64,000 nucleotides of DNA from Brachycybe producta (taxonomy: Eukaryota > Arthropoda > Diplopoda > Playtdesmida > Andrognathidae): the NCBI GenBank assembly GCA_036925085.1, contig JAUPFP010000025.1, forward strand, positions 2,313,733 through 2,377,732, given 5' to 3'. The notes under the pieces were generated by a model. That model did no database searches, was not told the origin of the DNA, and worked only from the letters and a program-made list of their open reading frames with translations. The position numbers and the translations under genes were made by a program. Shown piece by piece: positions 57,101 through 64,000 of the stretch; position 1 is the stretch's first letter, and each line of letters opens with the position of its first letter.

Positions 57101-60100
57101 TTCTATCGGAACTGGGAAAAAAAACTACATTCGATAAAGTTACCATTTTTTTCTATCTCGTATATAATAGCTTGCGATTGTTATCCTCCCGGCACCGTCT
57201 CTCACGAAAGAGGTCCCACCGCATGCAATCCCGTCACGGGACAATGTCACTGTCTTTCGAACGTCGCTGGTCAACGTTGCGATAAATGCGAGGATGGTTA
57301 TTGGGACATAAGAAGTGGAAAGGGATGCAAGTCTTGCGATTGCGATCCTCTCGGATCGGTTGGTCAATCGTGCGACATCAACAATGGTCAGTGTACTTGC
57401 CGTCCCGGAGTGACCGGTCAGAAGTGCGACAAATGTTCCGCTCATCATTACGGTTTTTCACAGACCGGATGCGAAGGTCTTTTTTTGGTTTTCTTCTCTC
57501 TCTCTCTCATAAAGTGATCACAGACACTAAGAAATCTTATGTTTTTTTTTTCTCAATATGTTCCAGCTTGTGATTGCGATGGTGTTGGATCTCGTAATCA
57601 ACAATGCGATCTTCACGGGCAATGCCAGTGCATGCTGAATGTCGAAGGACGTCGTTGCGATCGATGCAAAGAAAATAAATATAATAAAACTGCAGGCTGC
57701 ATTGGTTGGTGTCTGCCTTTTTTTTTGTCATAAAGAAAAGGGCTGTGAAATTCTAGAATAAAAAGGAGCCAAATTTGAGAGGAGACTCAAAATAAACAAA
57801 AATCGGAGGACAACTCAAAATAAACAAAAATCGGGAAGAATTCGGAGGGAAAACTACCAAAATTATGGAAAAATTTCAGAAGAAAAATAACAAAAATTCC
57901 GAATGGATTCTGGACTCAAAAATATAAAAAACCCGAGAAAAGTTTAAGAAAAAATTACTTTTCAGAGAGAAAAATATTAAAATTTGAATTTTCCGTCAAC
58001 TATTGAAAATTTAATTATTAATCAATTTAATTATGATGAACAGAATGCTTAAAGAAAATCCGAATGAACATATTTTTCGAGCATTTCTTAAAGGTGGAGG
58101 TGGAGGGGGTTCCAGACTAGAACAGAACATGTTTGCGAACATTTTGACCACACATTGTTCGTTGTTCTGTTCTTTTTGCTTTGGAAAAATTGTAATTTTA
58201 ATTTCGAGTCCAATTAACTAATGCAAATTAAACTATTTGCAAATATTATAATGTACCTTAGTTTATGACATTCTGAAACCTTTGCTGTTTCGAGAAAATT
58301 CTCTAATTTCTCAGTCCTCACGATCCCGATTGTATCATAAATTAATTGTTGTGTTTTTGTGGCCACAAAGATTGTCCACCATGTTACAATTTGGTCCAAC
58401 AGTCTGCTAATGACCTCAGAAGGAAACTATCGGAACTGGATGACCTCCTGCAGTCGATCGAAAACAATCCCGACTTCGAAAACGCCACCGATTTCGAACA
58501 GAGATTATTAGCGGTTCAGCAGAGTGTTGATGACCTTCTAAGAGATGCCAAAAATGCTCAGGGTTAGAGGCTTTACTTTACGTTGTAGTAACATTCATTA
58601 CGTTAACAATACTCGTGATTATTCCTCTCGATCTCGATAGGTACGGAAGGCGATATTGCCGAACGTCTCAAAGAACTACGAGATCGCATCGAAGAAGTTC
58701 GAATGACGGCCGGAAAGATAGTAGGAAGCATCGGAGTTGCGGCAGTCGACTCTCGAGAGGGTGTCGTCAACATCACGCTGGCCGAAGAAGCAATCCGTAG
58801 AGCAAGAGACGCTCTGAAAGAAGCTCAGCGTTTTCTAGAAAACGACGGAATAGAAGCTCTTTTATTAGCACAAAACCAAGCGGCCAAATTCGGTCAACAG
58901 TCTCAGCGAATGACCGAAATCGCGAGACAGGCTAGACAAGAAGCCGAACGTCAAGAGAACGATGCTAAAGAGATCGAGGAAGTGGCCGAAGAAGCTCTAA
59001 ACACATCGAGAAAAGCGTTTCAGATCGCAAGAGACGCAATCAACACGCAACGTAAAACTAGCGACGAGATCCGTGACTTAAAGAACGACTTGAAGAACAT
59101 CGAGAAGTTGATGGAAGAGACGAAGAAGGCTGCGAAAGACACCCTCGAAAAGGCAACCGAGGCTTACGACAAAGCTCTCAGCATCTACACGAATGCAAAC
59201 GGACTGACGATGCCGAACGTCGACGTTCCAAAACTGTTAGAAGATGCTGCGGATATCACGAAAGAGGCAAAACGGATTCAAGAAGAAGCGGATAGATTGA
59301 TGCAAGAACACGATCGGTTACTCGGAGATCTCGACAATAAGATCGCAGAGGCTGAAGGTCTCTTGAAGCAAGGAAGTGCTCATCAACAGGAAGCCGATTC
59401 GCTTTTGGCCGATGTCGATGCGGCTTTCGGCAAAGCTACAGAAGCCGTCGAAATGGGAGACAAGACATTAGAAGAAGCGTTAAAGACCCTGGAAACACTC
59501 AAAGGTTTTATTGCCTTCCGAATTACCTTTTTGTTTTATGAACAACTGGATTTTGAACTTATGTGGTTATTCTGTCTTTCAGGCGCAATATAAAAAGAAA
59601 CTAAAGTGTTTTTTTAGAAACTAGAAGTGCAGCTCAATTACTTAAGGGTATATTTTCAGAATGCAATCTTTCAAAATAAACTTATATAGAAAAATAAACA
59701 AAACTACAGGTGGGACGAATCCTAAATTTTGCTCGAATCCAAATCCTAAAAAGTTCTCGAATCCTTCATATAAGAATCCTATGTTTTCATTAAGAAGATA
59801 CAAATAATAATAAATTTTAAATTATTAATAATAAAAAACAAGTGTGGCACTCAGGGTCGCCACAAATTGGTATTGGCGACCTGGATAACCACCGAAATTG
59901 CAAAATCCACCGGTTTTTTTTTGTTAGTGAACGCTTCTATTGGACGTCAATGGAGTTAAAACTAATTTCATCAAAGTTTTTAAGTTCTTTTTTAAGGTAG
60001 GATTCGAAAGACGAAAAAAGCGCGAAGATTTCTCGAATATTTTTCAAGATTCGCGGGATTCGAGGATTCGAATATCCCATCCCTAAACAAAATGATTGAC

Positions 60101-61474
60101 TTGTTGAAGTTAGTCCATTTCCAAACTGACATAAAAAGTTTATTTTGAAAAAATATCAATGTGGAAATACCGTTAAGTGATTGAGCTACTCTTTTAGTTT
60201 CTAAAACACTTTCTATTTTCTCTTAATTTTGTTCCTGAAAGACTTAAGTGTAATCAAGAGTCCAAGAAACGTTTCTACACCTTAATCAAACAGAAAGTTG
60301 ATTCTACTTTTCATCGTTTGTAGGATTCAACGATATGGTGAGAGACAGCAAAGAAAAAGCGGACAAAGCGCTGGAATTGATTCCAGAGATAGAAGAGTTG
60401 ATTCGAGAGGCAGAACACAAGACACGAGAAGCACAAGAATCTCTGAGCGGTGCCGATATGGACGCCGGTGAAGCTCTACGTATTGCTCAAGAGGCAGAAC
60501 GTATCGCAGTTCAGTCGTCTCGCGATGCCGACGGCATTCGTAAGGAAGCCGACAAGACTAAAGAGAGAGCCGGACAGTTAAAGGATCGTGCCGATAAACA
60601 GGAGGACGAAGTGGCCGAAGCTGCCGCTAGACTTAAAGATCTCGAAGATCAAGCGAACCGTGAAAAAGAAATCGCTAAACAGGTTAAGATTTCTTACGAA
60701 CAGCTGATTTCCGAACTTCGTCTTTTGGAAGAGCTACAACTAAAGAGAAATTCAAAGTGTTAGAAACTAGAATGACAGCTGAATCGCTGAATAATATTTT
60801 CATGTTTGAGATCTTTCAAAATAAACTTTTTATAGACAAACTATATTTCAAACCGTCATAAAAAGTTTATTTTGAAAGATCTCAAACATGAAATTATCCG
60901 TAAAGTGATTGAGCTATCCTTCTAGTTTCTAAAACACTTTCTAGTTTCTCTTCATTTTGCATGTGAAAAGACAAGAAAGAACCAGATCTTCGAAGGGCGT
61001 TAAAAAACGAACTTTCAACTTTGTATTTTCGTTTCAGGCTTTAGAGCAAGCGAACGGAGCTCGTGATAGCGCCGTGTCTGCAGACGATAAAGTGAAAGAA
61101 GCTTTGGCTACCGTAAACGAGATTCTTGATCAACTCGGTAAAATTGGAGCAACGTCGAGAGAGACCACGACATCTCGCAATCCGTTACCAAACAACATCC
61201 TTCTTTTGTTATTGTTTCAGATAAACTGAAAGGCGTCGATCTGGGTCTTTTGGCCGAATTGGAACGCAAATTGGACAATGCAGAGCGTCAAATGAACGCA
61301 GCCGATTTGGACAAGAGGCTACAAGATCTTCGAGAAGCTCGTATCATACAGAACCAATGGGTCCGCGGTTACGAATTGGCTCTCGTAGAACTACGAAGGG
61401 ACGTTGCAAACGTAGAAGCCATTCAGGCCGCTTTGCCCGAAGAGTGTTACAAGAGAGCAAGGCTTGAACCTTAA
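45167..61474 (+). CDS. LAMC1: Laminin gamma chain (gamma-1-like)
   Basis: Seventeen exons join in phase: 45167-45608, 53078-53195, 53321-53504, 53574-53883, 54625-54810, 54901-55018, 55117-55361, 55430-55728, 55929-56596, 56963-57075, 57171-57476, 57567-57704, 58371-58562, 58641-59504, 60324-60682, 61038-61137 and 61221-61474. The product is 1631 aa (human gamma-1 1609). Order: signal peptide ([19 protein letters not shown]), LN domain (about 45-290), LE repeats from [10 protein letters not shown] (292), a domain IV/L4 module (about 515-703), more LE repeats to about 1055, then a coiled coil to the end. A single L4 and the C-terminal [12 protein letters not shown] mark it as a gamma chain. 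It forms an alpha-beta-gamma trimer secreted into basement membranes. An in-frame ATG at 45113 would add 18 residues before the signal peptide; I prefer 45167. The 65-bp to 7.5-kb introns carry family G, I, E, F, A and G2 elements. Confidence 0.95.
45780..46210. repeat. Family G-like arms
   Basis: GTTAGAAACTAGAAGAGTAG and GTTAGAAACTAGAATAGTAG in the same orientation, with TTTAAAATAAACTTTTTATC after each and a reverse arm TACTATTCTAGTTTCTAACA at 46189-46208. Confidence 0.6.
46314..46450. repeat. Inverted-repeat element with AGACTGTTTAGAGGCTA arms
   Basis: GAGACTGTTTAGAGGCTAG at 46336-46354 is answered by TAGCCTCTAAACAGTCTC at 46411-46428. GCGGTT and AACCGC lie at the outer ends. The TTAGAGGCTAG word is shared with family A. 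Confidence 0.68.
46494..46873. mobile_element. Foldback element with GGCCTCATTAC ends
   Basis: GAGGCCTCATTACTAAGG at the left and TTTTTTTGTAATGAGACCTC at the right are inverted. Inside, TGTCACAATTTTATGAT and its complement form a hairpin at 46623-46680. Confidence 0.62.
46884..47073. mobile_element. Family F MITE with perfect 9-bp duplication
   Basis: ACAGGCATCTGTAGACAGCTT and the complement are flanked by GATCAAGTC at 46875-46883 and 47074-47082. The last-but-one base of the right end is mutated. Family F thus shares end sequence and duplication length with family E. Confidence 0.86.
47320..48192. mobile_element. Family G2 element carrying a nested family A element
   Basis: TTAAGGTGGCTTTATAAATA at the left and TATCTACTCAGCCACCTTGA at the right are inverted. 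The element is opened at 47509-47827 by family A. Confidence 0.78.
47509..47827. mobile_element. Family A element, best-preserved copy
   Basis: Ends TAGGGCTCGGATTTGTATGC and GCATAAAAATCCGAATCCTA are flanked by TTGATAAT and GTGATAAC (8 bp, two differences). It interrupts the G2 element. Confidence 0.8.
48200..48700. other. Laminin intron 1 stretch without assigned repeats
   Basis: Contains G-runs at 48319-48330 and 48587-48597 and otherwise plain sequence. The 82-codon frame at 48410-48658 has no family resemblance. Confidence 0.45.
48700..49330. repeat. Family G copies interrupted by a hAT-like insert
   Basis: Two family G left arms (48735-48800, 48870-48990) are followed by the reverse arm AAAAAGTTTATTTTGAAAGA. 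That arm is cut at 49074 by another element and resumes at 49298. Confidence 0.65.
49075..49297. mobile_element. hAT-like element with 8-bp duplication
   Basis: It begins CAGGGGCGGATCTTAAC, a classic hAT-type left end, and ends GCCCTAATGT. AAGATATC flanks both sides (49067-49074, 49298-49305). The right terminus is decayed. Confidence 0.72.
49333..49543. mobile_element. Family E MITE with perfect 9-bp duplication
   Basis: ACAGGCAATTTAGAAAACGG and complement are flanked by ATTGATTTG at 49324-49332 and 49544-49552. The centre has TGACGTCA. Confidence 0.88.
49560..50490. other. Laminin intron 1 stretch with simple repeats
   Basis: CT microsatellite (49827-49852), GAGGAG runs (50102-50120) and A+T-rich DNA. 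A family G arm (GTTAGAAACTAGAAGAGTTT) starts near 50408 and is interrupted at 50501. Confidence 0.55.
50502..51112. mobile_element. 611-bp element carrying a 33-bp minisatellite
   Basis: The unit begins GGGTGTGTGCCATTTGCCCT and ends TTTAGGGCAACCC. It is flanked by an exact 10-bp direct repeat GTTTAAAAAT (50492-50501, 51113-51122), and family G sequence continues on both sides. The ends are imperfectly inverted: ATTTGCCCTAAAACCCC near the left corresponds to GTGGTTTTAGTGCAAAT near the right. No transposase is present, and the superfamily is uncertain. Confidence 0.75.
50515..50955. repeat. 33-bp telomere-like tandem array
   Basis: About 12 copies of TTTGCCCTAAAACCCCTTTT followed by GCCCTAAGAGACA. 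The complementary strand repeats TTTTAGGG, CTTAGGG and GGGGTTTT, so it has dense G-tracts. The 135-codon minus frame (an 11-residue motif repeated) is a by-product of the 33-bp period. Confidence 0.93.
51314..51372. repeat. Perfect 59-bp palindrome with 1-nt loop
   Basis: 29 bases at 51314-51342 are exactly complementary to 51344-51372, around a single G at 51343. The left arm begins GTTTCATTTTTTAAG. It lies in laminin intron 1 and belongs to no family I recognise here. Confidence 0.9.
51816..51897. repeat. Short conserved repeat H, copy 2
   Basis: Matches 19686-19770 with only a few differences over about 80 bp, sharing TGCATATGGACTTTTATGTC and TGCTAGCAGAGTACT. Confidence 0.65.
52010..52215. 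repeat. Family G element
   Basis: TTTTACAAACTAGAAGGGTA with AATCACTTTCAGGGTATTTT, answered by ACCCTTAAGTGATTGAGCTA. Confidence 0.65.
52224..52662. mobile_element. Family I element, longest copy
   Basis: Ends TAGGGATGGGACATTCGAAT and GGATTCGTCCCACCTCTA are inverted. The core matches the copies at 19876-20275 and 59705-60085, including CCGGATCACCAATATCATCA. Confidence 0.75.
52670..52930. repeat. Family G arms
   Basis: Three reverse arms (ACCCTTCTAGTTTCTAAACC, ACCCTTCTAGTTTATAAAAA and a partial one) with GCAGAATAAATGTAAAGAGT between them. AACCACCTCAAGTGA near 52853 resembles a boundary. Confidence 0.6.
53078..53705 (+). other. Laminin exons coding the LN (polymerisation) domain
   Basis: With exon 1, exons 2-4 encode the LN domain, including [35 protein letters not shown] and [22 protein letters not shown] domains of the three chains join to form the laminin network. 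Three introns (125, 69 and 741 bp) break the region. Confidence 0.9.
53940..54560. repeat. A+T-only low-complexity stretch in laminin intron 4
   Basis: Drifting copies of AATTTAATTTTTTAATTTAATA between about 54050 and 54260 and similar sequence around them. No regulatory or coding feature is seen. Confidence 0.65.
55430..56135 (+). other. Laminin exons coding the L4 (domain IV) module
   Basis: Exon 8 and the first part of exon 9 encode the globular L4 module inserted in an LE repeat: [30 protein letters not shown], then [19 protein letters not shown] and [20 protein letters not shown]. It resumes LE cysteines at [12 protein letters not shown]. Confidence 0.88.
56562..56582 (+). other. Nidogen-binding heptapeptide site in laminin
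   Basis: Codes NIDTNAV (residues 846-852). In vertebrate gamma-1 the matching loop is NIDPNAV and its Asp, Asn and Val contact nidogen. All three are kept here, with Pro changed to Thr. Confidence 0.8.
56637..56945. repeat. Family G element, clean full copy in laminin intron 9
   Basis: The arms are almost perfect mirror images: TTTTAGAAACTAGAAGGGTA with CAATCACTTAAGAATATTTT, and AAAATATTCTTAAGTGATTG with ACCCTTCTAGTTTCTAAAAC. It fills most of the 366-bp intron (56597-56962). Confidence 0.82.
57705..58370. other. Laminin intron between LE and coiled-coil exons
   Basis: A+T-rich intron with a run of short AAAATCGG-type words (57780-57960) and no mobile element I recognise. Confidence 0.5.
59575..60300. 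repeat. Family G element with nested family I, laminin intron 14
   Basis: Left arm TTTTAGAAACTAGAAGTGCAG and right arm TGATTGAGCTACTCTTTTAG belong to one family G copy. Family I interrupts it at 59705-60085. Confidence 0.75.
59705..60085. mobile_element. Family I element with 8-bp duplication
   Basis: Ends TACAGGTGGGACGAATCCTA and GGGATTCGAGGATTCGAATA...CATCCCTA are inverted, flanked by AACAAAAC (59697-59704) and AACAAAAT (60086-60093). The 8-bp length supports a hAT-type origin. Confidence 0.78.
60735..60985. repeat. Family G element in laminin intron 15
   Basis: GTTAGAAACTAGAATGACAG and TATCCTTCTAGTTTCTAAAA enclose mirror arms with GAGATCTTTCAAAATAAACT and AGTTTATTTTGAAAGATCTC. It occupies most of the 355-bp intron (60683-61037). 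Confidence 0.8.
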
Positions 61475-61885
61475 AACCCCCTACCCTTAAAACGAACTAT
61501 TATCGAGAAGCGGAATTTACTTAAAAATACTTTTCTTTTAAAAAAAAAAAAGAAGCACAGTGCCAAAAATATTTTCCGATCGATCGTAACAATTATTAAT
61601 CGAATTTTTGCCAAAAAAAAAAACGTTCATTCATATTTTTCTTTTAAACTTTTCTCTTTTTTTCATTATTTAATTAGTTCTCTTTTTGTTACGTATTTTT
61701 GTTTGTTTTTTTGGAAATGAAATTAGAAAGTAGAATGTGTTATTATTATTATACATGTATATATATAATATATCTCTGAAATACAAATCAATCAATGTGC
61801 AATTTCTTTCTCATTAGATTCAATACTTATTGTGGAACCCGTTTAACACGAAATAATGTTTTCGCGTTAAGAGTTTAATATCGTT
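61475..61885. other. Laminin 3' flank
   Basis: Probable 3' UTR of A/T-rich sequence. I find no exact AATAAA within 350 bases; AATACA near 61780 is a possible variant. ACCCGTTTAACACGAAATAA near 61840 matches the end of the small element at 23740-23912. Confidence 0.45.
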
Positions 61886-62734
61886 GTTTAAGAAGTGATA
61901 CCATGTAACCACATTTTTTTGGTGCTTTTGAGGTTTTGACATAAAAAAAAATCAGAAAAAAAAAATAAGTGCATCGTTCGGAAAATGTTGCAAAATAAAC
62001 AAAAGTTTATTTTAAAAGATATCGACTGGTAGAGACATCTGGTAAAGGGAGGGTGTTCAAATCCATTCAATGTGACGTAAAAACGTCCAAATAATTTTAT
62101 TAGCAAAATATTGTGTAGCTTAAATTTGCATTATAACTAGCGCCTGGCTTGCCACCTGTGGAGGACAGGAATTGTTCTACGCCCCTCCCACCCGATGGGT
62201 ATTAGGGCTTCTTCACTTGCTTCCCGCACCTGGACCCGCCCAGTAGCGAGCCCCTAAGAAAACCTATCTTGGGAAAAGCTTTCAGCTCAAAAACCCAATG
62301 TCAATTGTCATTCATTATTCTTCTTCTTCAAAGATTTCTTTGCAAAAAATCTCTTAAAGTGTTCCAACAGGTCTCTTGTTAAGATGTGGTCCACACTGCA
62401 AGGCTATACTAGATTCGTTATGTTTACTGCTGCTTGCAGTCTCATTCTCGCTACTACCACTTGAGTAGCTCCACATCTCCAGAACAGATGGTCGATCGTC
62501 GAACTGTCCTTGGCAGGACCGTCCTCCACGAACATATTTATGTTTTTATACAATTTATTGTGTGGACCGACATGTTTGCCTTCGTGGAGGGCAGTCTTGG
62601 TCGGAGGTCATTTCTTCCAAATGGAGGACTGGTCCTCCACAAAGGAGGAAAGGTGGCAAGCCTAATTATAACGTTTTTTTGTTCCTCTTGAAAAATTTAT
62701 ATTTTGCTAGTTACGTGGTATCACTTCTTAAACG
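61886..62734. repeat. Inverted repeat enclosing a nested element
   Basis: GTTTAAGAAGTGATACCATG (61886-61905) is answered by the complement in 62711-62734, 24 bp with one mismatch. Family G remnants (AGTTTATTTTAAAAGATATC) and the element at 62146-62662 lie between. Confidence 0.55.
62138..62665. mobile_element. Inverted-repeat element with GGCTTGCCACCT ends
   Basis: GGCTTGCCACCTGTGGAGGAC on the left (from 62146) and GTCCTCCACAAAGGAGGAAAGG...GGTGGCAAGCC on the right. TTATAAC lies outside both ends (62131-62137, 62666-62672), a possible 7-bp duplication. The interior is richer in G+C than its surroundings and has no recognised domain. Confidence 0.62.
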
Positions 62735-63240
62735 ACGCTATGCTATTCTAAAGGCGCGTGCGAATAAACTAAAATTAGATGTTCGCAGAACTGTTCGAGA
62801 GCTGCTCGTGAGTATAGCGTCTACACACACAAAAAACGAGCGTGTTCGCGCGTTTGCACGGCAAACAGCTCTCGAAAGTTTTGTTAGTCCCGTCAAGAGT
62901 TCGCATAGGGTGCGTGTCTTATTAAAGATGTCATCAAACGATGAAGATGTAATTGTAATAATTATCGAACTGGCGAGACGAGCTCACACACGTCTAGACC
63001 GGGGTTCTCCGTTCGGCAGATGACCAAGAACCAACCCTATAATGTATCGCCTCAAGCAAACTTTTTACCGGTTTGCGAACAAGCTCTCTAGAACTTTTCG
63101 CAAACATGTCCCAAACGGTTCTCGAGCGATGCCGCGCCGCGCTTCTGTCCTAATGGACAGAGCTCCATTTATTTGCATGTATTTTGTTTGGAGGCCGTTT
63201 TTCTCCGCGCCGAGCCACGCCACGCCACCGACCTAGTGGA
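62700..63240. other. G+C-richer stretch with a possible transposase fragment
   Basis: A plus-strand frame from about 62700 to 63023 stays open and is Arg/Leu-rich. From ATG 62929 it reads MSSNDEDVIVIIIELARRAH, reminiscent of the acidic-then-basic start of PIF/Harbinger transposases, but the frame stops after 31 codons. I could not confirm a domain. GTTCGCG/CGCGCG-type words set it apart from neighbouring DNA. Confidence 0.3.
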
Positions 63241-63264
63241 TGCTCAGCTTAACACTTAAATGAG

Positions 63265-63470
63265 ACAGGCAGTTAGAAATCGGGGAGAACTTCAGTTGGC
63301 TCCGCCCTTGTTATGACGACGGGCAACTTCTAATTGGTTTGTTGTGTGGTTTGACGTTGAAAAGGGCGGAGCATGTGACGTCAGGCTACATAACCAACCA
63401 ATTAGAAGTTGCGTTAGTCATAAAAAGGGCGGAGCCAACCTTTTATTCATCCCGTTTTCTAACTGCCTGT
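63265..63470. mobile_element. Family E MITE with 9-bp duplication
   Basis: ACAGGCAGTTAGAAATCGGG and complement, flanked by TTAAATGAG (63256-63264) and TTAAATGGG (63471-63479). The centre has TGACGTCAGGCTAC. Confidence 0.86.
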
Positions 63471-63499
63471 TTAAATGGGAAGTTTTTTTTTTACGTTAA

Positions 63500-64000
63500 A
63501 ATAATTTTTATGCTATTTTAGGGGACGGAACCAACTTGCGGCGGGAAATGAAATAGTTTTCGAAAATTGCAGACAAAACAAAACACAAAAGTCGCAGAAA
63601 TGTTTTAGAATTGTCGCCAATTTGTCTTGAAAACACTTTTGAGTTTCTGCTTTTAAGTTTTTGTTTTGTAAACTTGAATGTGGATCGAGCCTTAACAACT
63701 TTGAAACTATTCATTTTGTGAGATTGAGCTACCCTTCTAGTCTCCAAAACACTTTTCAAAGGTTTTCTCTTCATTTAGCTCTCCTGAACACACCTGAAAT
63801 AACAAGAGAGTTCGAGGGAGGTTAAAGTTGACCTTTTAAAAGAATCATCACAAAATTCATTAATTTTTCTTTTGATTTTATTTTTTAAAAAAAAAAATCA
63901 TTGGACACAACTAATTAATAAAACCGATGCATTGTTTGGGTAATCTAGTTTCTAGACGTCTGCAAAATCGGTCAATCTGCAGATTGTTTAGGCAATCTGC
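63500..64000. repeat. Family G arm at the window edge
   Basis: A reverse arm (TTGAGCTACCCTTCTAGTCT, then CTGAAATAACAAGAGAGTTC) lies at 63715-63830. The remaining bases hold no recognised feature. An arm may continue beyond the window. Confidence 0.55.

Larger units (their letters stand above)
58371..61474 (+). other. Laminin exons coding the coiled-coil region
   Basis: Exons 13-17 encode about 570 residues of heptad-rich sequence after DCPPCYN, a conserved Cys pair where the three chains begin to join. It ends with [12 protein letters not shown], whose Cys should form the bond to the beta chain. Exon 14 alone is 864 bp. Confidence 0.88.

Noticed and set aside
56077..57448. Alternative frames over the laminin EGF-like exons
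   Set aside because: The cysteine-patterned frame is clearly the coding one. The others lack any pattern.

Overview
This is a window of nuclear genome from an animal, A+T-rich, with U2-type GT-AG introns. The animal assignment rests on a laminin gamma chain, an NFKBIL1 homologue and an ACBD6 homologue. The many compact transposons and repeats and the gene spacing suggest an invertebrate, but I cannot name the phylum from sequence alone. There are no bacterial-type operons, rRNA genes or CRISPR arrays, and I recognise no tRNA.

Six protein genes can be rebuilt exon by exon with consistent splice phases. On the minus strand: a CAP/GAPR-1-like gene with a long Ser-rich N-terminus (7552-13442, 393 aa), a second CAP/GAPR-1-like gene (18280-21334, 290 aa), and a zeta-crystallin/quinone oxidoreductase (26407-30966, 325 aa). 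On the plus strand: NFKBIL1 (38383-41481, 393 aa), ACBD6 (42215-43937, 255 aa) and a 17-exon laminin gamma chain (45167-61474, 1631 aa). The two CAP genes look like a tandem duplication. NFKBIL1, ACBD6 and laminin lie head to tail with short gaps. The zeta-crystallin and NFKBIL1 genes diverge from a repeat-filled region of about 7.4 kb. No shared pathway is evident: the products are two intracellular CAP proteins, a cytosolic reductase, a nuclear/mRNA-linked regulator, an acyl-CoA binder and a basement-membrane subunit.

Nearly everything outside exons is made of non-autonomous inverted-repeat elements (MITE or foldback type) and tandem arrays. The most abundant family (called G here, with a longer relative G2) recurs in almost every large intron and spacer. 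Other families are nested inside it with readable target-site duplications: 9 bp (Mutator-like), 8 bp (hAT-like), TTAA, TAA and TA. Four tandem arrays stand out: CA-rich (1-232), 27 bp (10617-11300), paired 35-bp arrays (24727-25885) and a 33-bp telomere-like array (50515-50955). The last sits inside a 611-bp unit flanked by a perfect 10-bp direct repeat. The strongest unusual signals are this minisatellite-carrying element, the layered nesting of elements, a perfect 59-bp palindrome in laminin intron 1, and a CAP paralogue that has lost two of four cavity residues.
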